Shown in pieces: positions 9,401 to 15,281 of a DNA stretch of 27,739 nucleotides. The stretch's first letter is position 1. The number at the start of each line of letters is the position of its first letter. This DNA is from a virus, in IMG/VR virus record IMGVR_UViG_3300008012_000137, positions 1-27,739 of that record; one strand, written 5' to 3'. The notes beneath the pieces are model-generated. The model was not told where the DNA came from and searched no databases. It saw only the letters and a list, made by a program, of their open reading frames with translations. A program made the translations under genes and the position numbers.

Positions 9401-11104
9401 AAGCTGCTCCTTAGAGAGGTCTGCAAGCGTGACAAAGGACCCACTGAAAGACAGGGGCTTACCCTCAATGATAAATGGGTTTCCCGCGTTAGTGCCATAC
9501 ACTGCGTCTTGACCCGCGTTGTCAAGGCTTCCCTGAGTATCTCCAGCAAACTGAGATCTCCAAATAGGATATCCGCTACCCTCCCCGTATGGGTTGTGGC
9601 AAACACCTGTCTTGTTAAAAAGATCAGTTCCTGCAAGAGGATATTGCTTCATGGCAGCGAAGTACTGAGACCCGTCACCACTAAATCCAGCCCCTATCTG
9701 ATTGCTGATAGTCTGAGCCTCCTCTGCTTCCTCAAAGTCATTTGCCTCATCTCTCAAGTAATTGTATCGAGTGCTACCGTGATATCCCGATCTAGATTCG
9801 TAGAGATGGAAGTTGCCGTCAGGATTCAGGTTTATGTTGAAGATGACCTGAGTGTTAGCAAGGACACCTTCGTTGGGAAGCTCAGATGTGCTCAGTCTAT
9901 ATGCTGCCACCCTGTTATTTCCTGTGGCATTACCAAGAGCTGAGTTTGTATTCCTTACTTCAGGGGTCAATGTGAGGTCTATGCTTATGAAGTCTTGAGG
10001 TCTTTCCAATGCTTCAACGGCAAACGAAGCCTGCATTGGACCAACGTCAAATCCTTCCACATAGTTGCCAAAGAACAGTCTGTTGTTTGTAACTTCTTGA
10101 GTCCTAGCCTTCTTGGGTACTGAGTCAAACTGTCTGCGAGTCTCACCCTCTGGAAGTATGCTAAGGATCTTGTCATTGTAGAAGCTGAAGTCAAGCTGAG
10201 TACCCTGATATTCAACCTCATCAACAACAAACCAAGATCCGTCGTTACCCTCTCTAACAAGAAGCCTTACTCTTTCAACCTCTGAAGTCATGGCGTCTTG
10301 AGGCACAATAACCTCAAGGTAGTTCTCCGAGAAAAAAGATGCGTTGGGAGAGGCTCCCTGATTGATGTACGCAAAAGGCACGGAGAGCTTAGAGTATGTG
10401 CTAAGAGCACTTACATCTCCAGACTTGTATATGTTCTGATATGCAAACTGAAATCCCTTGTTACCCTTGAAGTTAGTGACCTTAGTATTTGGGTCGTTTC
10501 TAAAGGTGGCAACAGGGGGGTCGATAGGAGTCCTTGGACAGGTAGAAATAAAGTCCAAGAAGGATAGGTCTTCACTACTGTAAAGGTCATCAGTAGCCCT
10601 TTGTACATCTATCTTTCTTGGCTCGTTTCTGTTGTCAGTAAAGAAAAGAATAGGCTTTACCTCATTGGCACTGTTGCCAGATCCAGAAGGGATGTAGACA
10701 ATGTTAGAGTCTACAAAAGAATTTGAATCGAAGTTGAAGAGGTTCGAAGTAATAAGCGGTGTCACCTCATTACTGCGACTATTGTACACATAGACTCCCT
10801 GCTCAGAAGCAACAGTGCTGTGCAGGAAGTAGAATATCTGTTGGTTTCTCTCGTCAACACAACTTCCAATAACTCTACCGCTACCCGTAAAATCAACAGA
10901 ATCGTCATTGGGTACCGCAGTATTGCCCATCACGGGCTTAAGAACGCCGAAGTTCCCACTGGGGGAGTCTACCCCACTGCCACTTTTGAAATCATCGTAG
11001 TTGTCGTCAATGGTTACATTGACTGCGTCGATCATCTCATCCTTGCCACGTACTCTTGCGTCCTTGCTTGAGTTAAGCTTTCTAGGAAATACCTTATCTA
11101 TCAT
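3452..11104 (-). CDS. Giant tail-hub / stabilization protein with a ~1000-residue C-terminal insertion
   Basis: A 2550-residue protein. The N-terminus (MIDKVFPRKLNSSKDARVRG, then a YDDFKSG...GVLKPVMGNT segment, then ILFFTDNRNEPRKI near residues 150-165) has the pattern of the large stabilization/tail protein of crAss-like and marine Bacteroidetes podoviruses. A Gly-rich hydrophobic stretch (GGFAGIGVGAVLGAG) lies near residue 845. The family's GGYDP...DEFVISVYN segment is at about residues 1541-1555. From there to the end the protein is acidic and has no cysteine, although the preceding part has more than ten. This tail holds coiled coils near 1580-1638, 1645-1692 and 1842-1881, and a dockerin-like loop (FDANGNQNIDSGDLL) near 2448. 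The start overlaps the upstream ring-protein stop as TAATG. The remaining family C-terminus is the next ORF. It presumably sits at the tail or collar of the particle. Confidence 0.9.
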   Translation of the reverse strand: MIDKVFPRKLNSSKDARVRGKDEMIDAVNVTIDDNYDDFKSGSGVDSPSGNFGVLKPVMGNTAVPNDDSVDFTGSGRVIGSCVDERNQQIFYFLHSTVASEQGVYVYNSRSNEVTPLITSNLFNFDSNSFVDSNIVYIPSGSGNSANEVKPILFFTDNRNEPRKIDVQRATDDLYSSEDLSFLDFISTCPRTPIDPPVATFRNDPNTKVTNFKGNKGFQFAYQNIYKSGDVSALSTYSKLSVPFAYINQGASPNASFFSENYLEVIVPQDAMTSEVERVRLLVREGNDGSWFVVDEVEYQGTQLDFSFYNDKILSILPEGETRRQFDSVPKKARTQEVTNNRLFFGNYVEGFDVGPMQASFAVEALERPQDFISIDLTLTPEVRNTNSALGNATGNNRVAAYRLSTSELPNEGVLANTQVIFNINLNPDGNFHLYESRSGYHGSTRYNYLRDEANDFEEAEEAQTISNQIGAGFSGDGSQYFAAMKQYPLAGTDLFNKTGVCHNPYGEGSGYPIWRSQFAGDTQGSLDNAGQDAVYGTNAGNPFIIEGKPLSFSGSFVTLADLSKEQLADAIKGMVIGPNVRIDGFEDGVIDPTPAISIINEVSSSSYLVDLGITNLQKLRVFGATDYRAKMVVAVGKQDSLATEESAKHLNPMGYFILNKATPEFRLRDISQFYAIDSPSDSAKSEDCFFALDLIDLGDFDILTCIPDIVIDNVAADNLSAGILEDFFDDSVGTNIFDGWVCMTRDHIQFQVVNMELPDFEALFVHNAQQLYDIKEGTWSSSALRLDLHTFITNALNFENPVGNKDRIEQQIRRWFGFLVPEGATISLTEDFNGIIAGGFAGIGVGAVLGAGITTEDTYLEFSGGRIINTFHNYAQDTFTNRSENIFDRDDLYFDYAFSLLDGEAGAGGKNADEANGQSLSSVSYQTIKAGVSPWSDLGLTDGQGLIRSRLNCMPLIQNTTDITLADYIDSSTGFAAVTGTTLVGGESDYDSFIANLQPHVEVFDFETVLISPEQQGEQQTYKSFKTKANHDFGIVFYDQRGRSSDVTPIGNVYIPSYDLLNQKGPVRVQVGLNAITPPSWAWNYQIVYGGNSTVSDFVQYTTGGAFVEFDSDDPDNNGNIYVSLNYLQNNSKVSYSNAFGAINYDGNQDFYTYKEGDKLRIISYFGPLAAGEDDLNARVYPQSYEFDVVGTVTLADDDENPLVNPDLETPDACTGQFVILRNNPSAVNFNYNAVRNGIANNSPQTDTAAHFWNNRCVVEIYSPRTGQDAEDRVYYEISKKYRVLRDVAGNLSLQSTNIVLTEGDVYFRRLPVNMPRYSAQDQVYKNLVRSDGGTGPRFLDYYLETKTFTDTIIGANQHNWGKPKIVNPYQKEIRRDSSITFSDVNNYSLPKLNYCTFDATTSNFKDLPNSHGSIQKMIDRGDSLFILQEDKISEIPISRSIISDTVGTDIVIASEKVLGSQRFYSGSYGCSTNPESVTKIDENIYFANKEKYEVYKFNPSNGVAVISDYGLKSYFRELFKSAIEKFRNNASVGPVRVVGGYDPTLDEFVISVYNSQPQATTGTGSVTQGQGDDLSDPLLPELASEVELALEVEELEAEIGDLEGNLTEANNTINDLQQQILNLYGQINDAINNPIVTTDPNGTILDDVVSGLEDEISTINDQLEDAEDVYINQIEQSVSLHSQIRDQAAGAIQSANIFITSALGSTSFLEAEYIIPDVNADIVLSVTDQGPGSAVTFSTYVNVIEEFKDRLEVYLNEFGSEPPSNANGRFTFDTGQITLRNGEFFTYTLGYGIPTTASLSDNNESAFPEGTALFDNPNFISEFTGQSGLRSDLNKLILFAQTVALGDIEQELQDKEEQNAGLEADKDVILTQIGNFVEAVYTGRGPDVNTPPEDADAGGKNPFGDDYGSSSDEITGDSPLKRFYDAFTNGGNSALEEEILTDPLTQTAILELIEQGLLDFRFDYQQEVDDTTANLTNVTAVRDGLANSFYNTAQFTFNVQRDLNNGVNPAYNGGVPSQFYSLLISGGSPSAETIIEALGGDSIDITDAQNTFYELFGSVSNILDFLSNNDFGGEVALGTGASAGLKEKIKNFLEEWDTQLTSVGFPTGFSEGYDFEVLANPDTGDGVLEQALEQALTTITGADAGGFDLTLEGLIGSLQTLLTEYTDRLLLSGFYDDNQFPASGGFVNAINLFAATAPISGTSQYNELYNAASNISEAVTRLKEFQAILGSTNLLGQIGTLSSGAFPELSIPTEASQFSPAVGYTGEGGKGLIAQTVLQGGAIENEFASVSGPSVYTSYEGVKRLLEYINNNLTNYSNATTNQNGSINLVGEEVFFNAFNTGPNLDGNYPIFNFTGSLLDVIPSGPSYDNISDYFQDFFDSDGNFIPVDQNALIVTINDILERTRQFERDQQRFAFNNAVLDGQNNPVLIQNGPTVPQQIQNANSGFDANGNQNIDSGDLLSFLTLFGNSVSTVTLSNVTEQISQLREEYGYENLVTTETSTDGVISTNSSFIDVLTTNINNALGQYLGAGESFVFDFDQSAFVVQSS
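3455..6440 (-). other. Inserted acidic, cysteine-free module within the stabilization protein
   Basis: This segment encodes roughly residues 1555-2550 of the giant protein. Read directly, it contains no Cys, is rich in Asp/Glu/Asn/Gln/Ser/Thr, has few Lys/Arg, and opens with heptad-like helices (LEVEELEAEIGDLEGNL). On both sides the coding sequence looks like conserved family sequence with cysteines: GGYDP upstream and WTSKYSY downstream. Near its end is a dockerin/EF-hand-like loop, and DFFDSDGNF occurs slightly earlier. I infer a large domain insertion, possibly a fibre or receptor-contact appendage. The boundaries are approximate. Confidence 0.65.
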
Positions 11105-11967
11105 TAGTACTTAGGTGCCTGCTTGAAGTTCTTTCTAATCGTTCTCAACGCCTCGTCTCTAGTGAAGTTACCGAGACGTGCCTTTGCCTTGCGGCGCTCA
11201 TTGTAGTACTCAGAGCGAGCTCTCATCTTTTCGTTTGCAGGTACCGTGGACTTTCTTTCGCACAACTTGTAGTAGATGTAAGCACGCAAGGCTTCTTCTG
11301 CATACACATGAATCAGAGGATTTGAGCTCCGAGCTTCATCCGCTACGTACTCAATAATAACCTCGCTGATATCGCTGGACGTATCAAGCTCAAGTCTGTT
11401 TTGATCGAGATTGATTCTGTACTCACCAATCCCGTGACCACCACCAATACCGTACAAACCTCCGAGGCTGTTCTCGTAGATGTAGTTGCGGAAGACGTAA
11501 GACTCAAAGGGGTCCTCACTGCTTAATACATCTGAGCCAGTGGTTGATGTCTTGTCATCCTCTCTATCCTCAACTTTGTTCCCATCCAAGTACATTGGGT
11601 CCTTGTTGGTATTATCAAAGGTCTCTGCACTATCATCATTGAGAGACACCTTCTGTGAGTAGTTGATGTTCTTGTTTTGATTCAGAACAAAGACTGTACC
11701 GTCGCCACCAACAATTCCAACCTTAACGAGATCCACATAGTCAGAGGGGAGGTCTACTGTGTTGTTGCTTCCAATCGTTCTCTTGAGAGACTTAATGCGA
11801 GCTGTAACATCAAACCCAAACTCTCGGATACCACGAAGCGCAACGTTGCGAAGCATCGCGTCATTGATGTTTGAGATGTGATCATCCGCATCCATAGTCA
11901 AAACAAAATCGTCCATCACCTGTCTAAGGGTGACGTAATTCATTCCCTCTGTAGAAATATCTGCCAT
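11104..11967 (-). CDS. Head-tail connector ring / tail tubular-type protein
   Basis: A 287-residue protein beginning MADISTEGMNYVTLRQVMDD. Recognisable features in order: LRNVALRGIREFGFDVTARI at about residues 39-58, then TVDLPSDYVDLVKVGIVGGD near 71-90. A YRINLDQNRLELD strand region lies near 185, EVIIEYVADE near 202, and a helical HVYAEEALRAYIYYKLCERK tail near 220-240. The protein ends FKQAPKY. This layout is one I associate with the adaptor/ring proteins (P22 gp4 / T7 gp11-like role) of marine and Bacteroidetes podoviruses. They bridge the portal to the tail and, in known podoviruses, form a dodecameric ring. It sits 3 nt after the previous ring-protein gene and overlaps the giant tail protein by TAATG. 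The exact ring position is inference. Confidence 0.8.
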   Translation of the reverse strand: MADISTEGMNYVTLRQVMDDFVLTMDADDHISNINDAMLRNVALRGIREFGFDVTARIKSLKRTIGSNNTVDLPSDYVDLVKVGIVGGDGTVFVLNQNKNINYSQKVSLNDDSAETFDNTNKDPMYLDGNKVEDREDDKTSTTGSDVLSSEDPFESYVFRNYIYENSLGGLYGIGGGHGIGEYRINLDQNRLELDTSSDISEVIIEYVADEARSSNPLIHVYAEEALRAYIYYKLCERKSTVPANEKMRARSEYYNERRKAKARLGNFTRDEALRTIRKNFKQAPKY

Positions 11968-11970
11968 GTG

Positions 11971-12723
11971 TTATACTTGTGGGGCTGCCCCGTACTGAGT
12001 CAAGAAAGTATCTCTCAGAGACACACCGATCATCTTGCAGATCTCGCTTACAATTTCACCGTAAAATTCGTAAGGCAAGTCAAAAGCCCTACATGTAGCA
12101 GTGTTTGGTACAGAGATACCCCCTGCAAGAGATTGAGCCGAATAGAAAGGCTGCCTAGAATAATCAATATCACCTCTTCTGCTCTGTCTGGTGTTTACCT
12201 CCATGCGAGAAGTTGGGTTGCGATAGTAGTTAGCGTATATGTTTCCCGACAAGCTGTCTGGGAACAGCTCAATCTGATCAGACACAAGGGCAACAGGGAA
12301 GTCATCAGTAGGCTCAGAGAGATTACTGTTGATGATGCGAGTCATCTTCTCTGTGTTGTAGATCAGGTCAATGCTGACGTTGCTGTCAGTAAACAGTGAA
12401 ATGATTCTGTTGCAATTATCTGGCTTAGAGAATGTCTTAGCCTCGTCGTAAAAGTTTGATCCAGTGACACTAGCGAGCTGATCTGTGTGAACGTATTCAG
12501 ACAGATAATTCTTGGCCCTCAGGTACACGGAGTCCTCTCCACCCAAGTCGGCACCCGATCTTCTCAGAGCCTTAGAAGATACCGCATACTCCATGATCTT
12601 AGTGAAGATGTTTGATTGAACTGCTGGGAGCAGAGAGTTAAACATCTCGGGAGTGACAAAGCCTTTCTGGTCTTTGTTCGCGATATCACGTACTGTATTG
12701 TATACCTCAATTACGCTAACCAT
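11971..12723 (-). CDS. Head-tail connector / collar ring protein
   Basis: A 250-residue protein starting MVSVIEVYNTVRDIANKDQK, followed by GFVTPEMFNSLLPAVQSNIF. This N-terminal helix pair (xxVYNTVxDIxNKDQxGxxTPEEFN) is typical of a structural protein found beside the tail hub in many Bacteroidetes and marine phages. The C-terminus has EIVSEICKMIGVSLRD then FLTQYGAAPQV. The ATG at 12723 is chosen because a TATATTTG core stands 4 nt upstream and a terminator hairpin just before that. A TTG at 12738 in the same frame would start inside the promoter. The gene is first in the connector/tail unit. A ring or stopper role is inferred from order and family pattern. Confidence 0.8.
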   Translation of the reverse strand: MVSVIEVYNTVRDIANKDQKGFVTPEMFNSLLPAVQSNIFTKIMEYAVSSKALRRSGADLGGEDSVYLRAKNYLSEYVHTDQLASVTGSNFYDEAKTFSKPDNCNRIISLFTDSNVSIDLIYNTEKMTRIINSNLSEPTDDFPVALVSDQIELFPDSLSGNIYANYYRNPTSRMEVNTRQSRRGDIDYSRQPFYSAQSLAGGISVPNTATCRAFDLPYEFYGEIVSEICKMIGVSLRDTFLTQYGAAPQV

Positions 12724-12727
12724 AGCG

Positions 12728-12735
12728 CAAATATA
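12728..12735 (-). promoter_or_regulatory. Bacteroidetes-type promoter core (TATATTTG) for the connector/tail unit
   Basis: On the minus strand TATATTTG is followed by CGCT and the ATG at 12723, a 4-nt spacing predicting a leaderless transcript. It directly follows the T-run of the terminator of the previous unit, so termination and re-initiation are packed into about 45 nt. The upstream -33 region is occupied by that hairpin and shows no clear TTG box. Confidence 0.75.
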
Positions 12736-12736
12736 C

Positions 12737-12766
12737 AAAAAGAAAAGAGGCCCCGAAGGGCCTCTC
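12737..12766 (-). terminator. Intrinsic terminator with UUCG tetraloop
   Basis: On the minus-strand RNA a perfect 8-bp stem AGAGGCCC / GGGCCUCU (12746-12753 with 12758-12765) closes a UUCG tetraloop. It is followed by UUUCUUUUUG, the classic GC-stem plus U-tract form. It begins 4 nt beyond the stop codon of the gene ending at 12769 and ends beside the promoter of the next unit. Confidence 0.85.
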
Positions 12767-12768
12767 TT

Positions 12769-13605
12769 TTACGCAAGCTTCTCTAGCTTATCTTCTAGAG
12801 TGGACAGCACCGCTGCCCCTTTTTCTGTTAGACAAAATCTTGTCATCACATCTGTAGGATCCATGCCCGCTGGTACAGATACAATCAACTGATTGCTATC
12901 ATACCAGTAGACACCACTCTTCTTCAAGTTAATGATCTGATAATCAGATGCTTGTGTGATGGTGGCTCTGGTTGTAACCTCTGGGGAATCAAACGCCTGA
13001 ATGAATCCAGTTGGATTCTTCTTTGCTGTCTGCAAGAGATCGTAACGAATCTCAGAGGTAGCTCGGTTGATGTTGATGCCGTAGTACAAAGCAACAGGGA
13101 GGAGTTCCTGAATGTCTTTCTCTCGAACCATCATGATGGCTTCAGACTGAGAGAACTCTCGCGCAAGCTCTTGCTCTGCATCCTTCTTGTCGTCTACAAG
13201 CTTAAAAAGGTGACCGCCATTGGCCACGTTTTCTGGGTGCAGGTCCAAGAAGGCCATCAAATTGGGCTTCTCTTTTGGAACCATCAGACGCCCGTCACGA
13301 AAGATTACTGCTTCGCGGACAGAGTTGTCACCTTGCTCATCAACAAAAGGAGAGTTCTCACGTGGGCAGTAACGAAGGTTTCGAATCTTGCCTTGATCTT
13401 CGTCGTAGATCTGAATCTCCTTCTGACGCAAGATGGTTACTATGCCTCCCCCACGAACAATCTCGTAGATTCGGTGACGAACCTCTTGTTTTTTTTGACG
13501 AATAGCTGGACGCTTTGGTGATGCCTTAGCCACTGCAGGTTCGACGCTAATTGTTTCTTGGGTCTTTTTAGGGCGTCCCGGAGCCCGGCGTGTTTGTTGT
13601 GCCAT
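12769..13605 (-). CDS. Conserved phage protein with N-terminal AT-hook
   Basis: A 278-residue protein. Residues 6-14, RRAPGRPKK, form an AT-hook: a GRP core flanked by basic residues, known to bind the minor groove of AT-rich DNA. A basic linker follows (KASPKRPAIRQKKQEVRHR), then a globular part containing IRNLRYCPRENSPFVDEQGD near 75-95 and MAFLDLHPENVANGG near 117-131. The C-terminal region has RFCLTEKGAAVLSTLEDKLE, which resembles a small winged-helix or substrate-closing element. I recognise this as a protein conserved in marine Bacteroidetes-type phages but know no assigned function. A DNA-binding or head-completion role would fit the hook and its place between capsid and connector genes. 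It is co-transcribed with the gene before it (11-nt gap) and followed by a strong terminator. Confidence 0.8.
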   Translation of the reverse strand: MAQQTRRAPGRPKKTQETISVEPAVAKASPKRPAIRQKKQEVRHRIYEIVRGGGIVTILRQKEIQIYDEDQGKIRNLRYCPRENSPFVDEQGDNSVREAVIFRDGRLMVPKEKPNLMAFLDLHPENVANGGHLFKLVDDKKDAEQELAREFSQSEAIMMVREKDIQELLPVALYYGININRATSEIRYDLLQTAKKNPTGFIQAFDSPEVTTRATITQASDYQIINLKKSGVYWYDSNQLIVSVPAGMDPTDVMTRFCLTEKGAAVLSTLEDKLEKLA

Positions 13606-13616
13606 AATAAATGAAA

Positions 13617-14834
13617 TTAAAGTTTGTAAAGTTGATGTAAGTCTCTTGCAAGTCTTGAGGCTGATGATTGCCCTATGTCTCTATCAATCACTCCGAATCT
13701 ACCAAGTGGTCCCTTGTATCCAGATGTGGTATTTGATCCTGCAGATCCAATCTGAAGTATGTTGAGGTCTCCAGATGTTTCTCCATCAATGATAATGGTT
13801 CCTGTTTTTCCATATACATTGGAGGGAATGCTGGCTATCAATACCCCTTCATAGTTGTAGACAGATAGATTGAAGTCCTTGTCTCTTCTAATAACAATAA
13901 CCGAAGGTAGCTGTTTATCAAATGGAACGCTAACCTCAGAAATAGCGGGGAGCCCCAGCCTTTCCTCATGACGGAAGCCAACTACGTTAGCTACTGTCGG
14001 TTGTTTATCAGTAGACTCGTTAGTCGCGCAAAATCCTACAGACTCCCCCGAAGAGCTTCCATATAGAACACCATTCACCCCATCGGATCCATCCAATCCG
14101 CTTGTAAATACAGCATAGATGGTGTAGTCACCAGTCACTGTAAGGGCATTTGACAACACCGCATATCCATCGAAAGGGATCGACACTGGATTTGTGTTGA
14201 ATCCATTTGTAGAGTTGCCCGTTCCCTCAAAAATAGATCCCACTGAGCTGGCAACATCAACATCGTATGTTGACCCACCTGTGCCTTGGTTTGCCCAAGC
14301 TGTAAGTGTGCCGCTGTATGTAGCGTCCCTGCAATCTAGATCAAGGATAGGCTTATTGTCAACAGCACCAAAGTCGACGTCTCCAACTGAAGCAGCCGTA
14401 GAAGCTGTAAATGAACCGTCTGTTAATCTGCTTTCAACACCCGTAACTCTGTTGACGGGGTTTGACCTCACAAAGGCCTTAATGCTTTCTCCGTATCTAC
14501 CGAACGTAGGAGATGCGGTGGCATCAAACATAAGAAAGGGGTTGCTTGTATTTGAGTTTGAAAAGACTGAAATGCTTTTCATAAGCTCAATCTCTGATCC
14601 CTCCTCACAGGATACCGTCACGAAAGATCTTTGAAGGGATTCTCCCGTAGAAAGATTGTTATCCTCGTATGGAGATACATCTCTTAAGAAGATGTTTACA
14701 CTCCCCGAAGAAGCTGTCATATATGCTATACGATCAACGGGTGCTGAGATAGCCTCGATACCCAGTCCATCGTCTGATACGAAATCTCCTGACGGAGTTA
14801 TTTCTTTCAATTTAAATATGATGAACTTATTCAT
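13617..14834 (-). CDS. Virion protein with LamG / ConA-like jelly-roll domain
   Basis: A 405-residue protein with two parts. Residues 1 to about 150 look like a small phage-structural domain (MNKFIIFKLKEITPSG, later SVNIFLRDVSPYEDNN and a CEEGSEIELMKSISVF strand pair). From about 157 (KPILDLDCRDATYSG then LTAWANQGTGG) to the end, the sequence has the pattern of a concanavalin-like/laminin-G sandwich: YTIYAVFTSG, FNLSVYNYEGVLIASI, and LGRFGVIDRDIGQSSASRLA before the terminal helix. Such domains bind glycans or serve as capsid and tail-fibre heads. The ATG at 14834 is fixed by a TACCTTTG promoter core 4 nt upstream. I infer a surface-exposed fibre or decoration protein; binding specificity cannot be read. 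Confidence 0.75.
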   Translation of the reverse strand: MNKFIIFKLKEITPSGDFVSDDGLGIEAISAPVDRIAYMTASSGSVNIFLRDVSPYEDNNLSTGESLQRSFVTVSCEEGSEIELMKSISVFSNSNTSNPFLMFDATASPTFGRYGESIKAFVRSNPVNRVTGVESRLTDGSFTASTAASVGDVDFGAVDNKPILDLDCRDATYSGTLTAWANQGTGGSTYDVDVASSVGSIFEGTGNSTNGFNTNPVSIPFDGYAVLSNALTVTGDYTIYAVFTSGLDGSDGVNGVLYGSSSGESVGFCATNESTDKQPTVANVVGFRHEERLGLPAISEVSVPFDKQLPSVIVIRRDKDFNLSVYNYEGVLIASIPSNVYGKTGTIIIDGETSGDLNILQIGSAGSNTTSGYKGPLGRFGVIDRDIGQSSASRLARDLHQLYKL

Positions 14835-14838
14835 AGTT

Positions 14839-14846
14839 CAAAGGTA
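14839..14846 (-). promoter_or_regulatory. Bacteroidetes-type promoter core (TACCTTTG) for the gene starting at 14834
   Basis: The minus-strand sequence TACCTTTG fits TAnnTTTG but differs from the TATATTTG used elsewhere at the two variable bases. AACT and the ATG at 14834 follow, so the message would be essentially leaderless. A hairpin closing the preceding unit ends 6 nt upstream (14853). Confidence 0.65.
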
Positions 14847-14852
14847 GTAAAG

Positions 14853-14877
14853 GAGAGGGGAGCCATTCTCCCCTCTC
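14853..14877 (-). terminator. Hairpin, probable terminator after the 14892-15218 gene
   Basis: A perfect 10-bp inverted repeat, GAGAGGGGAG and CTCCCCTCTC, with a 5-nt loop (AATGG on the minus strand). It starts 14 nt past the stop codon at 14892 and is followed by CUUUACUACC. The U-tract is weak, so termination may be partial, or the stem may protect the mRNA end. The next promoter follows at once. Confidence 0.6.
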
Positions 14878-14891
14878 GGTTACCAATCGCA

Positions 14892-15218
14892 TTATCCAAG
14901 AGAAGCAGTTCCCTGAAGCCCGACGCATCTCCATCCGTCAGGAAAGTAGATGCACTGTGCAGAATCTCCAGTTGCAGCAAACGTTATCTTGTCATTAGAT
15001 GCGCCTCCAGCAGCTGTTCCGAATGTAACTGTAGCGTCAACAGTGGAATTTGTGCAAAGAAAGTTAACAAAGGTTCCAACCTTTGCCGCATCGTCCAAAG
15101 TCAAGTCAATTCCAGAGCCCAAGTTTACATGACTAGACACAACCTCGTAGGCTGAATCATCTGAAGCAGGGGTGTCAGGATTTGCTTGAATGTAAAGAGG
15201 AATAATCAAATCCGCCAT
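14892..15218 (-). CDS. Small virion protein, possible capsid decoration protein
   Basis: A 108-residue beta-rich protein (MADLIIPLYIQANPDTPAS). It has an all-beta pattern with many Gly/Thr/Ala and ends YFPDGWRCVGLQGTASLG. The form DxxxCIYFPDGWRCVG is like that of small structural proteins encoded next to marine phage capsid genes. It lies directly after the major capsid gene and is bounded on both sides by hairpins, so its level could be set apart from that of the capsid. The element before it, ATCTTTTG, only partly resembles the promoter core (the TA is missing), so read-through from the capsid transcript is the likelier source. The decoration role is inferred from size and position. Confidence 0.7.
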   Translation of the reverse strand: MADLIIPLYIQANPDTPASDDSAYEVVSSHVNLGSGIDLTLDDAAKVGTFVNFLCTNSTVDATVTFGTAAGGASNDKITFAATGDSAQCIYFPDGWRCVGLQGTASLG

Positions 15219-15240
15219 AATTCAAAAGATTATGAAGATC

Positions 15241-15268
15241 AGAGCGAGAGCCCGAAGGCCCTCACTCT
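15241..15268 (-). terminator. UUCG-capped hairpin after the major capsid gene
   Basis: In minus-strand RNA, AGAGUGAGGGCC pairs with GGCUCUCGCUCU around a UUCG tetraloop. This is a 12-bp stem whose two non-Watson-Crick positions are G-U wobbles. On the plus strand those positions would be A-C mismatches, which indicates that the minus-strand RNA is the functional one. It starts 13 nt past the capsid stop at 15282. No long U-tract follows (GAUCUUCAUAAUCUUUUG), so it may attenuate transcription or stabilise the capsid mRNA. Confidence 0.65.
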
Positions 15269-15281
15269 TTACTTCAGGTTA

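Noticed and set aside
12724-12738. TTG at 12738 as start of the connector gene.
   Set aside because: It lies in the promoter core and terminator tail; the ATG at 12723 has the usual 4-nt spacing.
15219-15240. ATCTTTTG before the 15218 start as a promoter.
   Set aside because: The TA of TAnnTTTG is missing at the correct distance; read-through from the capsid transcript explains expression.
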